Counted from the first letter of the stretch, positions 45,462 to 58,170 are shown. The stretch: DNA of 64,000 bases from Betaproteobacteria bacterium (GCA_009693235.1 SHXR01000001.1:62001-126000); one strand, 5' to 3'. Notes: generated by a model not told the origin, from the sequence alone. Numbers and translations: made by a program.

Positions 45462-45932
45462 ATGAATATCAATTTCACTCTCGGTTCCCAGGTCATCACC
45501 TTCGCGGTGTTCGTCTGGTTTTGCTACAAGTTCATCTGGCCGCCGCTTATCCGCGCGATTGAGGATAGGCAAAAGCAGGTCGCTGAAGGGCTCGCCGCTG
45601 CCGAGAAGGGTCGGCTTGAGCTGACCAATGCGGCCAAGCGGGTTGAGCAGGAATTGGGCGGTGCGCGCGAGCGCGCGCTCACGATCGTTGGCGACGCCGC
45701 AAAGCGTGCGCAGCAGATGATCGAGAAGGCCAAGAACGACGCGAAAGCCGAAGGCGATCGCGAGAAGGCTGCTGCCAAGGCAGAGATCGAGCAGGAAGTC
45801 GCGCGTGCCAAGGAATCGCTGCGCGAACAAGTAGCAGTGTTGGCGGTGGCCGGGGCGGAGAAAATTCTCCGTCGCGAGGTCGATGCCAAGGCGCATGCCG
45901 ATCTGCTTGGCGATTTGCGCAAGCAACTCTGA
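45462..45932 (+). CDS. atpF: F-type ATP synthase subunit b
   Basis: 156 aa: one transmembrane helix at residues 7-26 then a long charged helix rich in Ala, Lys and Glu that forms the peripheral stalk. The [17 protein letters not shown] region is typical of a coiled coil. It precedes atpH by 13 bases. Confidence 0.97.
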   Translation: MNINFTLGSQVITFAVFVWFCYKFIWPPLIRAIEDRQKQVAEGLAAAEKGRLELTNAAKRVEQELGGARERALTIVGDAAKRAQQMIEKAKNDAKAEGDREKAAAKAEIEQEVARAKESLREQVAVLAVAGAEKILRREVDAKAHADLLGDLRKQL

Positions 45933-45945
45933 CGACTGATGCGCC

Positions 45946-46485
45946 ATGGCTGAATTTGCAACTGTTGCTCGTCCGTACGCCGAAGCGGTGTTCGAGCTTG
46001 CCGATAAAGCGAATAATCTCGCTGGTTGGTCGGCCACGCTCGAGGCGCTCGCTGGTGTTGCTGAGCATCCGGATATGAAGGCGATCATCGGCAATCCAAA
46101 GGTGAGTCCGCAACACTTGGCCGATGTGGTCTCCGCGACGGTGCAAGGCGGTCTCTCCGGCGAATCGAAGCAATTTGTACAGATGATTGTCGCCAATGGG
46201 CGCATTCCGGTGCTGCCCGCGGTGTACGTGCTCTATGAAGCGCTCAAGAACGAGCGTGAAAGCAAGGTCGAGGCGTATATCACCTCGGCCTTTCCAATGG
46301 CCGATGCAGAGCTTGGCCAGATGGTGGCGGACCTCGAGCGCCGGTTTAAGCGCAAAGTGCAACCGGTCGTTACCGTCGACCCTGAATTGATCGGCGGCGC
46401 ACGCGTGGTCGTGGGTGATGAAGTCATTGACGGCTCGGTGCGCGGCAAGCTTTCGGCCATGTCCAACGCGCTGGCTTCAGCCTGA
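45946..46485 (+). CDS. atpH: F-type ATP synthase subunit delta
   Basis: 179 aa OSCP/delta subunit; ARPYAEAVFELADKA at the start and the C-terminal VDPELIGGARVVVGDEVIDGSVRGKL signature are diagnostic. It joins the b stalk to the top of F1. Followed by atpA after 45 bases. Confidence 0.97.
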   Translation: MAEFATVARPYAEAVFELADKANNLAGWSATLEALAGVAEHPDMKAIIGNPKVSPQHLADVVSATVQGGLSGESKQFVQMIVANGRIPVLPAVYVLYEALKNERESKVEAYITSAFPMADAELGQMVADLERRFKRKVQPVVTVDPELIGGARVVVGDEVIDGSVRGKLSAMSNALASA

Positions 46486-46530
46486 TGCCCGGCGAAGAAT
46501 TCTCGGAACAATCACATTGAAGGTGTCCCC

Positions 46531-48078
<1,548 letters not shown>

Positions 48079-48081
<3 letters not shown>

Positions 48082-48145
48082 TTCTTGGTGAAGAGTGAGG
48101 GGTGAAGGGTAACGACCGGAACCTGCGGCTCGGAGCAAAAGGCAC
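48079..48145. repeat. Purine-rich GTGAAGAGTGAGG repeat in atpA-atpG gap
   Basis: The 64-base gap between atpA and atpG starts with TTGGTGAAGAGTGAGGGGTGAAGGG, a short-period purine-rich sequence resembling widespread low-complexity repeats. Nothing else is seen. Confidence 0.5.
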
Positions 48146-49009
48146 ATGCCAGGCACCAAAGAGATACGCAACAAGATCAAGAGCGTGCAAAACACGCGCA
48201 AGATCACCAAGGCGATGGAGATGGTCGCTGCGTCCAAAATGCGCAAGGCGCAGGAACGCATGCGGGCTGCGCGTCCCTATGGCGAGAAGATCCGTAACGT
48301 GGCCGCGCATATCGCGCACGCCAATCCGGAGTATCGGCATCCGTTTCTGGTGGACCGCGATTCGGTGCCGCGGGTGGGCGTCATCGTCATCTCGACCGAC
48401 AAAGGGCTCTGCGGTGGATTGAACACCAACATCCAGCGCATGGTGCTGCAGAAGTATAAGGAATGGGAAACGCAGGGCGAGAAGATCGAAGCCTGCTGCA
48501 TCGGCAACAAAGGGCTTGGCTTCATGCAGCGTCTTGGCGTTGAGATCGCTTCGCATGTCACGCAGCTTGGCGATCGGCCGCAGATGGAGCGGCTAATTGG
48601 GGCGGTCAAGGTGATGCTGGACGGTTACATCACCGATCGATTCGATCGCCTGATGGTGTTCTATACGAAGTTCGTCAACACGATGAAGCAGGAAGCGGTG
48701 ATGGAGCAGCTGCTTCCCTTGTCGGGTGAGCGCATCGGGACGCCGGAAGGCTCGTGGGACTACATCTACGAACCCGATGCCAAAGCGGTGCTCGATCAGG
48801 TGCTTACGCGCTACATCGAGGCGCTGATTTTCCAGGCAGTGTCGGAGAACATGGCCTCGGAGCAATCGGCGCGCATGGTTGCAATGAAGGCGGCGTCCGA
48901 TAACGCAGCCACACTGATCGACGAGTTGACGCTGGTCTACAACAAGAACCGGCAGGCGGCGATCACCAAAGAATTGGCAGAGATCGTGGGTGGAGCGGCG
49001 GCTGTTTAA
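48146..49009 (+). CDS. atpG: F-type ATP synthase subunit gamma
   Basis: 287 aa central-stalk subunit. [18 protein letters not shown] in the N-terminal helix and the C-terminal [36 protein letters not shown] are conserved. It rotates inside the alpha3beta3 ring. A 221-base gap with an inverted-repeat element follows before atpD. Confidence 0.97.
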   Translation: MPGTKEIRNKIKSVQNTRKITKAMEMVAASKMRKAQERMRAARPYGEKIRNVAAHIAHANPEYRHPFLVDRDSVPRVGVIVISTDKGLCGGLNTNIQRMVLQKYKEWETQGEKIEACCIGNKGLGFMQRLGVEIASHVTQLGDRPQMERLIGAVKVMLDGYITDRFDRLMVFYTKFVNTMKQEAVMEQLLPLSGERIGTPEGSWDYIYEPDAKAVLDQVLTRYIEALIFQAVSENMASEQSARMVAMKAASDNAATLIDELTLVYNKNRQAAITKELAEIVGGAAAV

Positions 49010-49021
49010 GGCACCTAAAGC

Positions 49022-49187
49022 ACTCAGAATCGACTACGGAGGACGCAGAGGACACAGAGGAAAGGCGAAGGATCTTAAGATGACCGCGTGCATCGATTGG
49101 CGGCGTCTTAAACATCTGACTAATCGGGCATTCGCGTAGTCGACGAATCCCTCTGCGCCCTCCGCGTCCTCCGTGGTGAATGTTTGA
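49022..49187. repeat. 166-bp element with long imperfect inverted ends in atpG-atpD gap
   Basis: Left end CTCAGAATCGACTACGGAGGACGCAGAGGACACAGAGG and the reverse complement of the right end, CTCAAACATTCACCACGGAGGACGCGGAGGGCGCAGAGG, match over about 38 bases with differences. A spacer of about 90 bases has no gene. The structure matches the element at 30283-30428. It sits inside the ATP synthase operon and could pause transcription or fold in the mRNA. Confidence 0.78.
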
Positions 49188-49203
49188 GCGATTTAGAGAT
49201 TGA

Positions 49204-50641
<1,438 letters not shown>

Positions 50642-50643
<2 letters not shown>

Positions 50644-50777
50644 ACGGGAAGTGGGAAACGGGAAATGAGAAACGCCATACGAGACCCTTTTGAGATTTCT
50701 GCAACCCCGCTTTCCAGCCGCAACGTGGACTTAGCGCATTGCTTTGGTATTTACGTTTCCCATTTCTCTTTTCCCGC
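50642..50777. repeat. Imperfect inverted repeat of GGGAAA type in atpD-atpC gap
   Basis: GAACGGGAAGTGGGAAACGGGAAATGAGAAACG lies just after the atpD stop, and TTTACGTTTCCCATTTCTCTTTTCCCG near 50751-50776 is the imperfect complement. The spacer has no gene. A third design of purine-rich intergenic element in the same operon. Confidence 0.65.
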
Positions 50778-50804
50778 GAAGTGCGATAAGCACTTGGAGC
50801 ACAG

Positions 50805-51224
50805 ATGGCCACCACCATGCACGTTGACGTAGTAAGCGCCGAAGCGCAGATCTTCTCCGGTGAGGCAGAGTTCGTCGTGCTGCCTGGTGAGGCGGGCGAG
50901 CTTGGCATCTATCCGCGTCACACGCCGCTCATCACTCGCATCAAGGCGGGTACGGTGCGCATTCAGAAACCGGGCGGCGAAGAAGAATTGGTCTTCGTTG
51001 CGGGTGGCGTACTCGAAGTGCAGCCGAAGGTCGTCACTGTGTTGGCCGATACGGCGATTCGGGGTCATGATCTTGATGAAGCCAAGGCGAATGAAGCGGT
51101 GAAGCGCGCGCAAGAGGCCCGCGCCAAGGCGCAAGACAAAGAAGAGATCGCGACAGTGGAAGCCGAGTTGGCGACGCTGGCGGCGCAGATTGCGGCAATT
51201 AGAAAGTTGCGTCAGAAGAAGTAG
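50805..51224 (+). CDS. atpC: F-type ATP synthase subunit epsilon
   Basis: 139 aa (or 135 from the second ATG at 50817). The beta sandwich begins [15 protein letters not shown] with [23 protein letters not shown]; the C-terminal helix pair is Ala/Glu/Lys rich. The subunit couples and inhibits ATPase. Last gene of the operon, followed by a terminator. Confidence 0.97.
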   Translation: MATTMHVDVVSAEAQIFSGEAEFVVLPGEAGELGIYPRHTPLITRIKAGTVRIQKPGGEEELVFVAGGVLEVQPKVVTVLADTAIRGHDLDEAKANEAVKRAQEARAKAQDKEEIATVEAELATLAAQIAAIRKLRQKK

Positions 51225-51246
51225 GCGCTCGCCGTATTGATCGAAG

Positions 51247-51269
51247 AGGCGGCCGCGGCCGCCTTTTTT
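51247..51269 (+). terminator. Intrinsic terminator of the ATP synthase operon
   Basis: The palindrome AGGCGGCCGCGGCCGCCT is followed directly by six T residues in all and then G, 22 bases after the atpC stop. This is a strong rho-independent terminator. Confidence 0.9.
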
Positions 51270-51646
51270 GTTAACGCCCTCATCCCTCATGCTGCGGTGT
51301 TCAATCAATGCGTCAGCCGCTCTGCGCTTAACGTGCAATCGGATGCGCCGTCAAGCGAAATAAAAATTTATTTTGACCAGTGCACGCTCAATAATCGAAC
51401 AGCGATCAAGAATTCATCATCCCAGTCCGCCCCGCGCCAATGCTCGCATTCCAGCCGATTTAGATAGTGGTATCCACAGTTTTTGTGGATAACTCACGCA
51501 CCGGCGATGTGTATAAGCCAGCGATCCTTCGCAATCAATAAAATTTCTCTGGTGAGCGATAAATCTTGACAGCGTAATGCAAGCGACAAGTGAAGATACT
51601 GTTCACTCCAACGCCTGTGGCGCATCGATAAATCGATTGATGTTAC
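51270..51646. other. Gene-free, partly AT-rich region between atpC and cupin gene
   Basis: No gene is supported. It contains AT-rich patches (GAAATAAAAATTTATTTTGACC near 51357-51378, CAATCAATAAAATTTC near 51532-51547), three DnaA-box-like sites (listed separately) and a small palindrome ATCGATAAATCGAT near 51627-51640. TTGACA at 51567-51572 has no well-spaced -10 hexamer. Among gaps in the window this one is unusually AT-rich. Confidence 0.6.
51470..51516. promoter_or_regulatory. Cluster of three DnaA-box-like sequences
   Basis: GTATCCACA at 51470-51478 (one mismatch to TTATCCACA), TGTGGATAA at 51484-51492 (perfect on the other strand) and TGTGTATAA at 51508-51516 (TTATACACA, fits TTATNCACA). 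The first two form an inverted pair TATCCACA-GTTTT-TGTGGATA. This may be a replication-initiation site or a DnaA-regulated region. Confidence 0.55.
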
Positions 51647-52186
51647 TTAAATGCTTTCACCTGCCTTCAGATGCGCATCACGGCGCTTGAAGAGCGCGTC
51701 ATCTGCATAGCCCATCGCATCGGGTTGGGCGCGCCCCAGCATGACTTGGAAGTAGACGGGTTCCAGGCTGCGGTTCTCATAGCCGTGGATCACGCCAGGC
51801 GGGCAGGCGATACACTCCCATGGCCCAAGACGCGTTTCCACCCGCTTACCTGATTCATCCTCAACGAACACATCAAGAAAACCTTGTAAGACAAAGAAGA
51901 TCTCTTCGACCTCATGGGTGTGGGCTGCGTTACCCTGTCCAGGATTTACAAACATGATCGACAACGTGAAGTTGCGCGCGGGAATCGCGTTCGGATCGTC
52001 ATGTTTGCCCGAGCCGCCGGCACCGATAAAGCGATGCTGCGCACGCCGGAAGCCATCTATTTTCGCGTCTTCGAACGCCGCCCAGTCGGGTTTGCGATCG
52101 AGAAAACGCGCGACATAACGCGCCATGATGTCGTCGAGCGATGCGGTGACCAATTCAGGGGGGCGGGGATGTCGGGCGATACTCAT
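51647..52186 (-). CDS. Cupin-domain protein
   Basis: 179 aa single-cupin protein. Metal ligands are the two His and Glu in HTHEVEEIFFVLQG and the later His in PPGVIHGYEN. The N-terminal 70 residues are not like any domain I know. It is divergent from the Bug-protein gene. It may be a small dioxygenase, isomerase or sugar-binding regulator; the reaction is unknown. Confidence 0.82.
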   Translation of the reverse strand: MSIARHPRPPELVTASLDDIMARYVARFLDRKPDWAAFEDAKIDGFRRAQHRFIGAGGSGKHDDPNAIPARNFTLSIMFVNPGQGNAAHTHEVEEIFFVLQGFLDVFVEDESGKRVETRLGPWECIACPPGVIHGYENRSLEPVYFQVMLGRAQPDAMGYADDALFKRRDAHLKAGESI

Positions 52187-52220
52187 GAATGTGCTCCTGC
52201 AATAGACGCGAAGACCCTAA

Positions 52221-52250
52221 TTGAACCACCAACACACCAAGGCACCAAGT
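52221..52250. repeat. CACCAAG short tandem repeat in divergent promoter region
   Basis: TTGAACCACCAACACACCAAGGCACCAAGT, closely resembling the array at 2137-2160 and in the same setting, between a divergent pair and just before a gene for a periplasmic binding protein. Confidence 0.7.
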
Positions 52251-52323
52251 GGATTCGTGGCCGATTGACTTTCAAGTGGACCTCGTCAAGACTCGCCGGA
52301 CTTGGATTTCGAGGAATGGCCCC

Positions 52324-53301
52324 ATGTTCCGCTCCCTAAGCTTCATATTGGCCAGTGCTCTGATTGCGACAATCCCCCATCCGGCGGGCGCCCAAGCATG
52401 GCCGTCCAAACCCGTCAAGATCATTGTCACGTTCACCACCGGCGGCGCGGCCGATCTCACCGCACGCATCCTCGGTGAAAAGCTCTCTGATACCTGGAAA
52501 CAACAAGTCATCATTGAGAATCGTGGCGGCGGTAACGGTTCGGTGGGCGTCGAGGCGGTGCAGCGGTCCCCGGCCGATGGCTATACGTTTCTCCTGCTCG
52601 CTAATACTCACGTCATCAATGTCGCGCTCTACCCGAAGCTATCGTTCGATCTCTTCCAGGATTTCGCGCCGGCCCTCATGACCACCACCGCGCCGCTGAT
52701 GATGGCAGTGCATCCGCGGGTGAAGGCGACCAACATCGCCGAGATCACGCAAGACCTGCGCGCGCGCCCAGGGAAAGTCGATATCGCGACCTGTGGCGTG
52801 GCGACCGCCCATCACTTCGCGATGGAAATCTACAAGCACGCGACGCATACAGTTGCTGTACACATTCCGCACCGCGGATGCTCGCCCGCAGTGGTCGACA
52901 CGGTGAGCGGCGTCGTTGATGTCGTGATGGTGTCGTTGCCGGCGGGGTTGCCGTTCGTGAAGCAAGGCAAACTTCGCGCGATCGGCATCACCTCGAAAGA
53001 GCGTTCGCCCAGCGCGCCTGACATTCCAACCTTTCGAGAATCCGGCATGAAGGAACTCGCGCAATTCGATGTCGAGAATTACTACGGATTACTTGCCCCA
53101 ACCGGAACGCCCGCGGAGATCCTTCGCAAGCTGGAAGCGGATGTCCGCACCGCGCTCGCCGCACCGGAAGTGAAGGCGCGGCTGTCGGGCGCCGGTCTCG
53201 ATCCCTACATCCTTGGCCCGGTGCAAATGACAGCGCAAATGCAGGCCGACGTCGAAAAATTCAAAGTGGCGATAAAAGTCGCCAACATCAAGCCCGAATA
53301 G
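52324..53301 (+). CDS. Bug-family tripartite tricarboxylate-type substrate-binding protein
   Basis: 325 aa from the ATG at 52324 (MFRSLSFILASALIATIPHP); a 25-aa in-frame extension upstream is rejected. The signal peptide ends near AGA-QAWP. The WPSKPVKIIVTFTTGGAADLTAR beginning and ENRGGGNGSVG segment are the typical Bug (TctC) motifs. Neither tctA nor tctB is nearby, so it is a solitary binding protein, as is common in Burkholderiales. It leads a probable operon with the next four genes. Confidence 0.92.
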   Translation: MFRSLSFILASALIATIPHPAGAQAWPSKPVKIIVTFTTGGAADLTARILGEKLSDTWKQQVIIENRGGGNGSVGVEAVQRSPADGYTFLLLANTHVINVALYPKLSFDLFQDFAPALMTTTAPLMMAVHPRVKATNIAEITQDLRARPGKVDIATCGVATAHHFAMEIYKHATHTVAVHIPHRGCSPAVVDTVSGVVDVVMVSLPAGLPFVKQGKLRAIGITSKERSPSAPDIPTFRESGMKELAQFDVENYYGLLAPTGTPAEILRKLEADVRTALAAPEVKARLSGAGLDPYILGPVQMTAQMQADVEKFKVAIKVANIKPE

Positions 53302-53313
53302 GAGTCCATCAGC

Positions 53314-54306
53314 GTGCCTGCGAATCTACGTCTTTCACTTGCGGTCTGCGATTACGACCGTACCCGTGCGCTGTTCGATGGTCGCGTTGCCATCGAAGGC
53401 TGTGATGTCACCGCCGTCCCACTTGAGCCGGAAGAAGCTTTTCACCGCGCGTTCCGCTTCGCCGAATTCGATGTGTCGGAACTTTCAATGAGCAGCCATA
53501 CGCTCATGACCTCCCGTGGTCAGAACGCCTATGTCGGCATTCCCGCCTTCATTTCACGGCTGTTTCGCCACTCCGGAATTTACGTTCGCTCCGATCGGAT
53601 CAAGAAACCGGAAGACCTGCGCGGCAAACGAATTGGTGTGCCGGAATATCAGATGACGGCAAACGTCTGGATTCGCGGCTCGTTGGAAGATGACTACGGC
53701 GTGAAGCCCACCGATATCCATTGGCGTCAAGGTGGTCTGGAGGAGCCGGGGCGTGGCGAACGAACCCCGCTCAAATTACCCGCCGACGTTGATTTTCAGC
53801 CGGTGCCCCACACGCAAACACTCAACGCTTTACTCGAAGCAGGCGAGATTGATGGTCTGATCAGCGCGCGCGCGCCAAGCTGTTTCCTGCGGGGTGCAGC
53901 AAACGTGGGGCGGCTCTTTCCTGATTATAGGAAAACCGAAGAAGACTACTATCGCCGCACCAAAATCTTCCCGATCATGCACATCGTGGGCATCAAGAAA
54001 GAATTGGTGGCCGCGCATCCCTGGCTCGCGGCCAGCGTCACGAAGGCATTCTTGAGAGCGAAGGCCCTGGCGATGACGGAGCTTGGGCAGATTGGGCATC
54101 TGTTCGTGAGCCTGCCTTGGGGTGTCTCGGAATTTCAGTCAGCGCGCGCGTTGATGGGTGATGATTTCTGGAGTTACGGCTTCGAAGAGAACAAGCACGG
54201 GTTGGAAACCTTCACCCGTTATCACCACGCGCAAGGCTTGTCGGCGCGTAAGGTCGCGCCGGAGGAGCTATTTGCGGCGTCTTCGTTGGATCTTTCGAAG
54301 ATCTAG
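53314..54306 (+). CDS. 4,5-dihydroxyphthalate decarboxylase / SBP-like protein
   Basis: 330 aa from GTG 53314, 12 bases after the Bug gene. It resembles 4,5-dihydroxyphthalate decarboxylase and related periplasmic-binding-protein-fold proteins (FDGRVAIEG, LSMSSHTLM, RIGVPEYQMTANVWIRG). No signal peptide is obvious, so a cytoplasmic enzyme is more likely than a receptor. Its stop overlaps the next gene start by TAGTG, indicating coupled translation. The exact reaction is uncertain. Confidence 0.78.
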   Translation: MPANLRLSLAVCDYDRTRALFDGRVAIEGCDVTAVPLEPEEAFHRAFRFAEFDVSELSMSSHTLMTSRGQNAYVGIPAFISRLFRHSGIYVRSDRIKKPEDLRGKRIGVPEYQMTANVWIRGSLEDDYGVKPTDIHWRQGGLEEPGRGERTPLKLPADVDFQPVPHTQTLNALLEAGEIDGLISARAPSCFLRGAANVGRLFPDYRKTEEDYYRRTKIFPIMHIVGIKKELVAAHPWLAASVTKAFLRAKALAMTELGQIGHLFVSLPWGVSEFQSARALMGDDFWSYGFEENKHGLETFTRYHHAQGLSARKVAPEELFAASSLDLSKI

Positions 54307-56657
54307 TGACATCTCTCGAACCCCGCTACATCGGCACGCGCACGCGGCGCATCGAAGATCCGGCGCTGCTCCGGGGCGCCGGCCAATTTGTCGATGACAT
54401 CCGCTTGCCCGAGATGCTGCATGCTGCGTTCGTGCGCAGTCCGCATTCGCATGCCTTCATTCGCGGCATCGATGCCACCCGTGCCAAGGCGGTGCCCGGT
54501 GTCATGGCGGTATTGAGCGCAGTTGATCTCGCTAAGGTACTCAAATCGCCCCGCATGCCGCTTGGCTTTCCAACCAAAACACTGCCACCCAACATCACGC
54601 CATTCGTTCTTGCTCCGACCGAGGTGTGCTTCGTCGGTGAGGCAGTCGCTATGGTACTGGCCGAATCGCGCTATGCCGCCGAAGACGGGGTGGCGCTGGT
54701 GGATGTCGAGTACGAACAACTCCCGGCGATTGCCGATTGTCGCGATGTGCTGCGGGCTGATGCGCCCAAAGTGCGCAGCGACGCGGTGGACAATATCCTC
54801 ACGCGGTTTTCAATCGCCTACGGCACCTGTGCGACAGCGTTCGCCACCGCGGCACATGTCATTCATGAATCCTATTGGCAGCATCGGGGTGGTGCACATC
54901 CTCTGGAAGGCCGCGGCGTCATCGCGCAGTTTGAACCCGCCACGCAAGCGCTGACCGTGTGGTCCTCCACGCAGATGTCGCATGAGTTGATGTTCACGTT
55001 GGCCGATGTCCTCGACCTGCCCGAACGCAGCGTGCGGGTGATCGCCCCCGATGTGGGCGGCGGATTCGGCGCGAAATTTCTGTTGTATCCCGAAGAGCTT
55101 GCCGTTCCGGCTGCCGCCCGACTGCTGGGAAGACCCGTCAAATGGACGGAAGATCGTGCCGAACATTTCGTCGCATCGATCCAGGAGCGCGACCAATACT
55201 GGGATATGGAGATCGCCCTCGATCGCGATGCCAATATTCTCGGCATTCGCGGTCGGCTCATTCACGATCAAGGTGCCTACACGCCCCAAGGCATCAATTG
55301 TCCGTATAACGCGGCGACCTCGGTGACCGGTCCCTATGCGGTCCCCAACTACGATTTGGATGTAATCGTCGCGCAGACCAACAAGGTCTATACGATTCCT
55401 GTACGGGGTGCCGGATACCCCGAGGCAGCATTCGTGATGGAACGATTGCTGGATCGTGCTGCAAGTGAAATAGGTATAGATCGCGCCGAATTTCGCTTAC
55501 GCAATCTCGTTCCAACTGAAAAGCTGCCGTACGAAAAGCCGCTCAAGACGCGTGCGGGCAAGGTAATCATTCTCGACAGCGGCGACTATGCTGCCTGCCA
55601 GCGCGAAGTCCTGGCCGCGATCGATTACGCGGGCTTTCCGGCGCGTCAAGTTGCTGCGCGCCGGCACGGCCGGTACCTCGGCATCGGCTTCGCGCACGCA
55701 GTGAAGGGGACCGGTCGCGGACCGTTTGAGTCCGGTATCGTGAAGGTCACGCCGACCGGGCGCATCAGCATTGCAACGGGAGCGCTGGCGATGGGGCAGG
55801 GCATCAAGACCGCGCTCGCCCAAGTGTGCGCGGAGGCGCTTGGTGTGCGGCCCGATCAGGTGGATGTCATTGCCGGCGACACGGCCCACGTATCGCTTGG
55901 CGTAGGTGGCTTCGCGAGTCGCCAGATGGTGGTGGCGGGCAGCGCGGTGCATCTTGCCGCGCGTGAAGTGCGCCGACGTGCAGTGAAAGTGGCCGCGCAT
56001 ATGCTCGAAGCCGCGGAAGAGGATCTCATCCTTATCGATGGCAAGGTGCAGGTGAACGGGGTCCCGGATATGCATGTCGCGCTCGCCGACATCGCGCGTG
56101 CATTGCGCGGCGTGCCCGGTTATAACTTGCCGACCGATGTCGAAGCGGGTCTTGAAGCGACGGTCAATTGGCAGCCGGAAGCGATGGCCTATGCCAATTC
56201 CTTCCATGCCTGCGAAGTCGAGGTCGATATCGCCACCGGCGATACGCACATCCTCCGGTATATCGGACTGCAAGATAGCGGTCGACTGGTGAATCCCCTC
56301 ATTGCCGAAGGCCAGATCGCCGGCGGCATCGCGCACGGCATCGGCAACGCGCTGTTCGAATTCATGCGTTACGACGAGAACGCGCAACCGGTGTCGACGA
56401 CGTTCGCGGATTATCTGCTTCCCACCGCGTCGGTCACGCCAACCCTCGAAGTGCGCTTCAAGGAAAGCCCGTCACCCTTTAATCCGCTTGGCGTCAAAGG
56501 CGTGGGGGAAGGCGGCACGATACCGGTCGCCGCCGCGATTGCTTCCGCGGTTGAAAACGCGCTCACGTCCTTCGGCGTGCGAATCGTCGATGTGCCGATT
56601 CAACCTGCGCGGCTGGTGGCGATGATGCGCGCTCGTACCACGATCCAAAGCCGCTAG
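54306..56657 (+). CDS. Stand-alone molybdenum hydroxylase large subunit
   Basis: 783 aa from GTG 54306 (overlap with the previous stop). It belongs to the xanthine-dehydrogenase-family Mo-binding subunits: PDVGGGFGAKF, VRGAGYPEA and the catalytic Glu in GVGEGGTIP are present. Unlike the 16-20 kb operon there are no genes for the FAD and 2Fe-2S subunits next to it, so it must borrow them or they are elsewhere. QHRGGAHPLEGRG replaces the common HPMEPR. It is followed by glpD with the same TAGTG overlap pattern. Confidence 0.88.
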   Translation: MTSLEPRYIGTRTRRIEDPALLRGAGQFVDDIRLPEMLHAAFVRSPHSHAFIRGIDATRAKAVPGVMAVLSAVDLAKVLKSPRMPLGFPTKTLPPNITPFVLAPTEVCFVGEAVAMVLAESRYAAEDGVALVDVEYEQLPAIADCRDVLRADAPKVRSDAVDNILTRFSIAYGTCATAFATAAHVIHESYWQHRGGAHPLEGRGVIAQFEPATQALTVWSSTQMSHELMFTLADVLDLPERSVRVIAPDVGGGFGAKFLLYPEELAVPAAARLLGRPVKWTEDRAEHFVASIQERDQYWDMEIALDRDANILGIRGRLIHDQGAYTPQGINCPYNAATSVTGPYAVPNYDLDVIVAQTNKVYTIPVRGAGYPEAAFVMERLLDRAASEIGIDRAEFRLRNLVPTEKLPYEKPLKTRAGKVIILDSGDYAACQREVLAAIDYAGFPARQVAARRHGRYLGIGFAHAVKGTGRGPFESGIVKVTPTGRISIATGALAMGQGIKTALAQVCAEALGVRPDQVDVIAGDTAHVSLGVGGFASRQMVVAGSAVHLAAREVRRRAVKVAAHMLEAAEEDLILIDGKVQVNGVPDMHVALADIARALRGVPGYNLPTDVEAGLEATVNWQPEAMAYANSFHACEVEVDIATGDTHILRYIGLQDSGRLVNPLIAEGQIAGGIAHGIGNALFEFMRYDENAQPVSTTFADYLLPTASVTPTLEVRFKESPSPFNPLGVKGVGEGGTIPVAAAIASAVENALTSFGVRIVDVPIQPARLVAMMRARTTIQSR

Positions 56658-56662
56658 TGTTC

Positions 56663-58170
56663 ATGTTGCCCAGCTATGACCTTCTCATCATTGGCGGCGG
56701 CATCAATGGCACGGGCATCGCCCGCGATGCGGCAGGCCGGGGTTTGTCGGTGCTGCTGGTTGAGAAGGACGATCTTGCCGCGCACACATCGTCCGCCAGT
56801 TCACGATTGATCCATGGCGGCTTGCGTTATCTCGAGCATTTTGAATTTCGCCTGGTCGCCGCTTCACTCGCCGAGCGCGAGGTGTTGCTCAAGGCAGCGC
56901 CGCACATCATTCATCCGCTGCAGTTCATCCTGCCGCACGCATCGCATCTGCGCCCGGCGTGGATGATTCGCCTTAGGCTCTGCTTGTATGACTGGCTGGG
57001 GGGCGTTCCTCATTGCCGCGGTCGAAGAGCGTGTCGTTGCAGCAGGGGGGGGCGATGGCCGGTCTTTTGCAGTCACAGTTCACCCGCGGATTCGAGTATG
57101 CCGATGCGTCGGCCGACGATGCGCGGCTGGTCGCATTGAATGCGCTTGGGGCGGCGGACAAGGGCGCCACGATTCTTACTCGTACCGCATGTACGGCAGC
57201 GCATCGCCAAGGTGACCATTGGCATGTCGAACTGTTCGACCAGGGCGCGCATGCGGCAAGAAACGTGTCCGCACGGGCCATCATCAATGCGGCCGGACCC
57301 TGGGCGGAGCTGGTCGCGCGTGATGTGACGCACACCCCAACGGCCGGTCGCTTGCGCCTGGTGCGCGGCAGCCATATCGTGGTCCCGCGACTCTACGAGG
57401 GCGACCACGCCTACCTGCTGCAGAACGAAGATAAGCGGATCGTTTTTCTGCTGTCGTACTTGCCAGGTTGCACGGTGATCGGCACCACGGATCAGGCCAT
57501 CGACAGTCCGGACATTGAGCGAACGGCCAGCACAACCGAAATAGATTATCTGCGCGACGTGGCTGGGCGATATTTGAAGGCGGACGTTCGTTATGCGCCG
57601 GTGCTGGATTCTTGGGCGGGTGTGCGGGCGCTCTATGATGATGGCGAATCGGATCCGTCCGCGATTACCCGCGGTTATCGACTGATCCTCGAGGCGAGCG
57701 GACCGCCCATTCTCTCGGTGTTCGGCGGCAAAATCACCACTTACCGCAAGTTAGCCGAAGATGCGTTGCAACATCTCGCCAAGCACTTTCCGCATGCCGG
57801 TTCGGCATGGACCGCCACCGAGCCCCTACCCGGCGGCAACCTCGGTGGGCGGCGTCTCGATGCTTTCATCGCGGCTACGCAACGCAAATACGCCGGGCTT
57901 GATTCCCGGCTGGTGGCGACGCTGGTGCTGCGGCACGGCGCGAATATCGATCTCGTCTTGAGGAGCGCGCGGTCGATGTCGGATCTGGGTGAACACTTCG
58001 GCGGCACGCTCTTTGAAACTGAGGTGCGCTATCTCCAGAACCGCGGGTGGGCGGTCCACGCCGACGATATCTTGTGGCGTCGGACCAAGGAAGGCTATGC
58101 CCTCTCAACCGCAGAGCGACAGCATCTGAGTGAATGGATGGCGAGCCACATTGCGGCGGGCACCCTGTGA
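56663..58170 (+). pseudogene. glpD: Glycerol-3-phosphate dehydrogenase gene with a frameshift in a G run
   Basis: ATG 56663 (MLPSYDLLIIGGG) or the GTG at 56657. The FAD-binding GGGINGTGIARDAAGRG, TSSASSRLIHGGLRYLE and LPHASHLRPAWMIRL segments are normal GlpD. At G6 (56998-57003) the frame is lost; seven G residues would restore it and give the continuous sequence LYDWLGGRSSLPRSKSV and later FTRGFEYADASADDARL. The C-terminal part to 58170 is intact. Loss of one G is a common slip, so this may be a phase-variable switch or a sequencing error as well as decay. Confidence 0.85.

Noticed and set aside
51567-51600. Promoter starting at TTGACA 51567
   Set aside because: The -35 is perfect but the only -10-like hexamer (GATACT) is about 23 bases away, too far for a sigma70 promoter.
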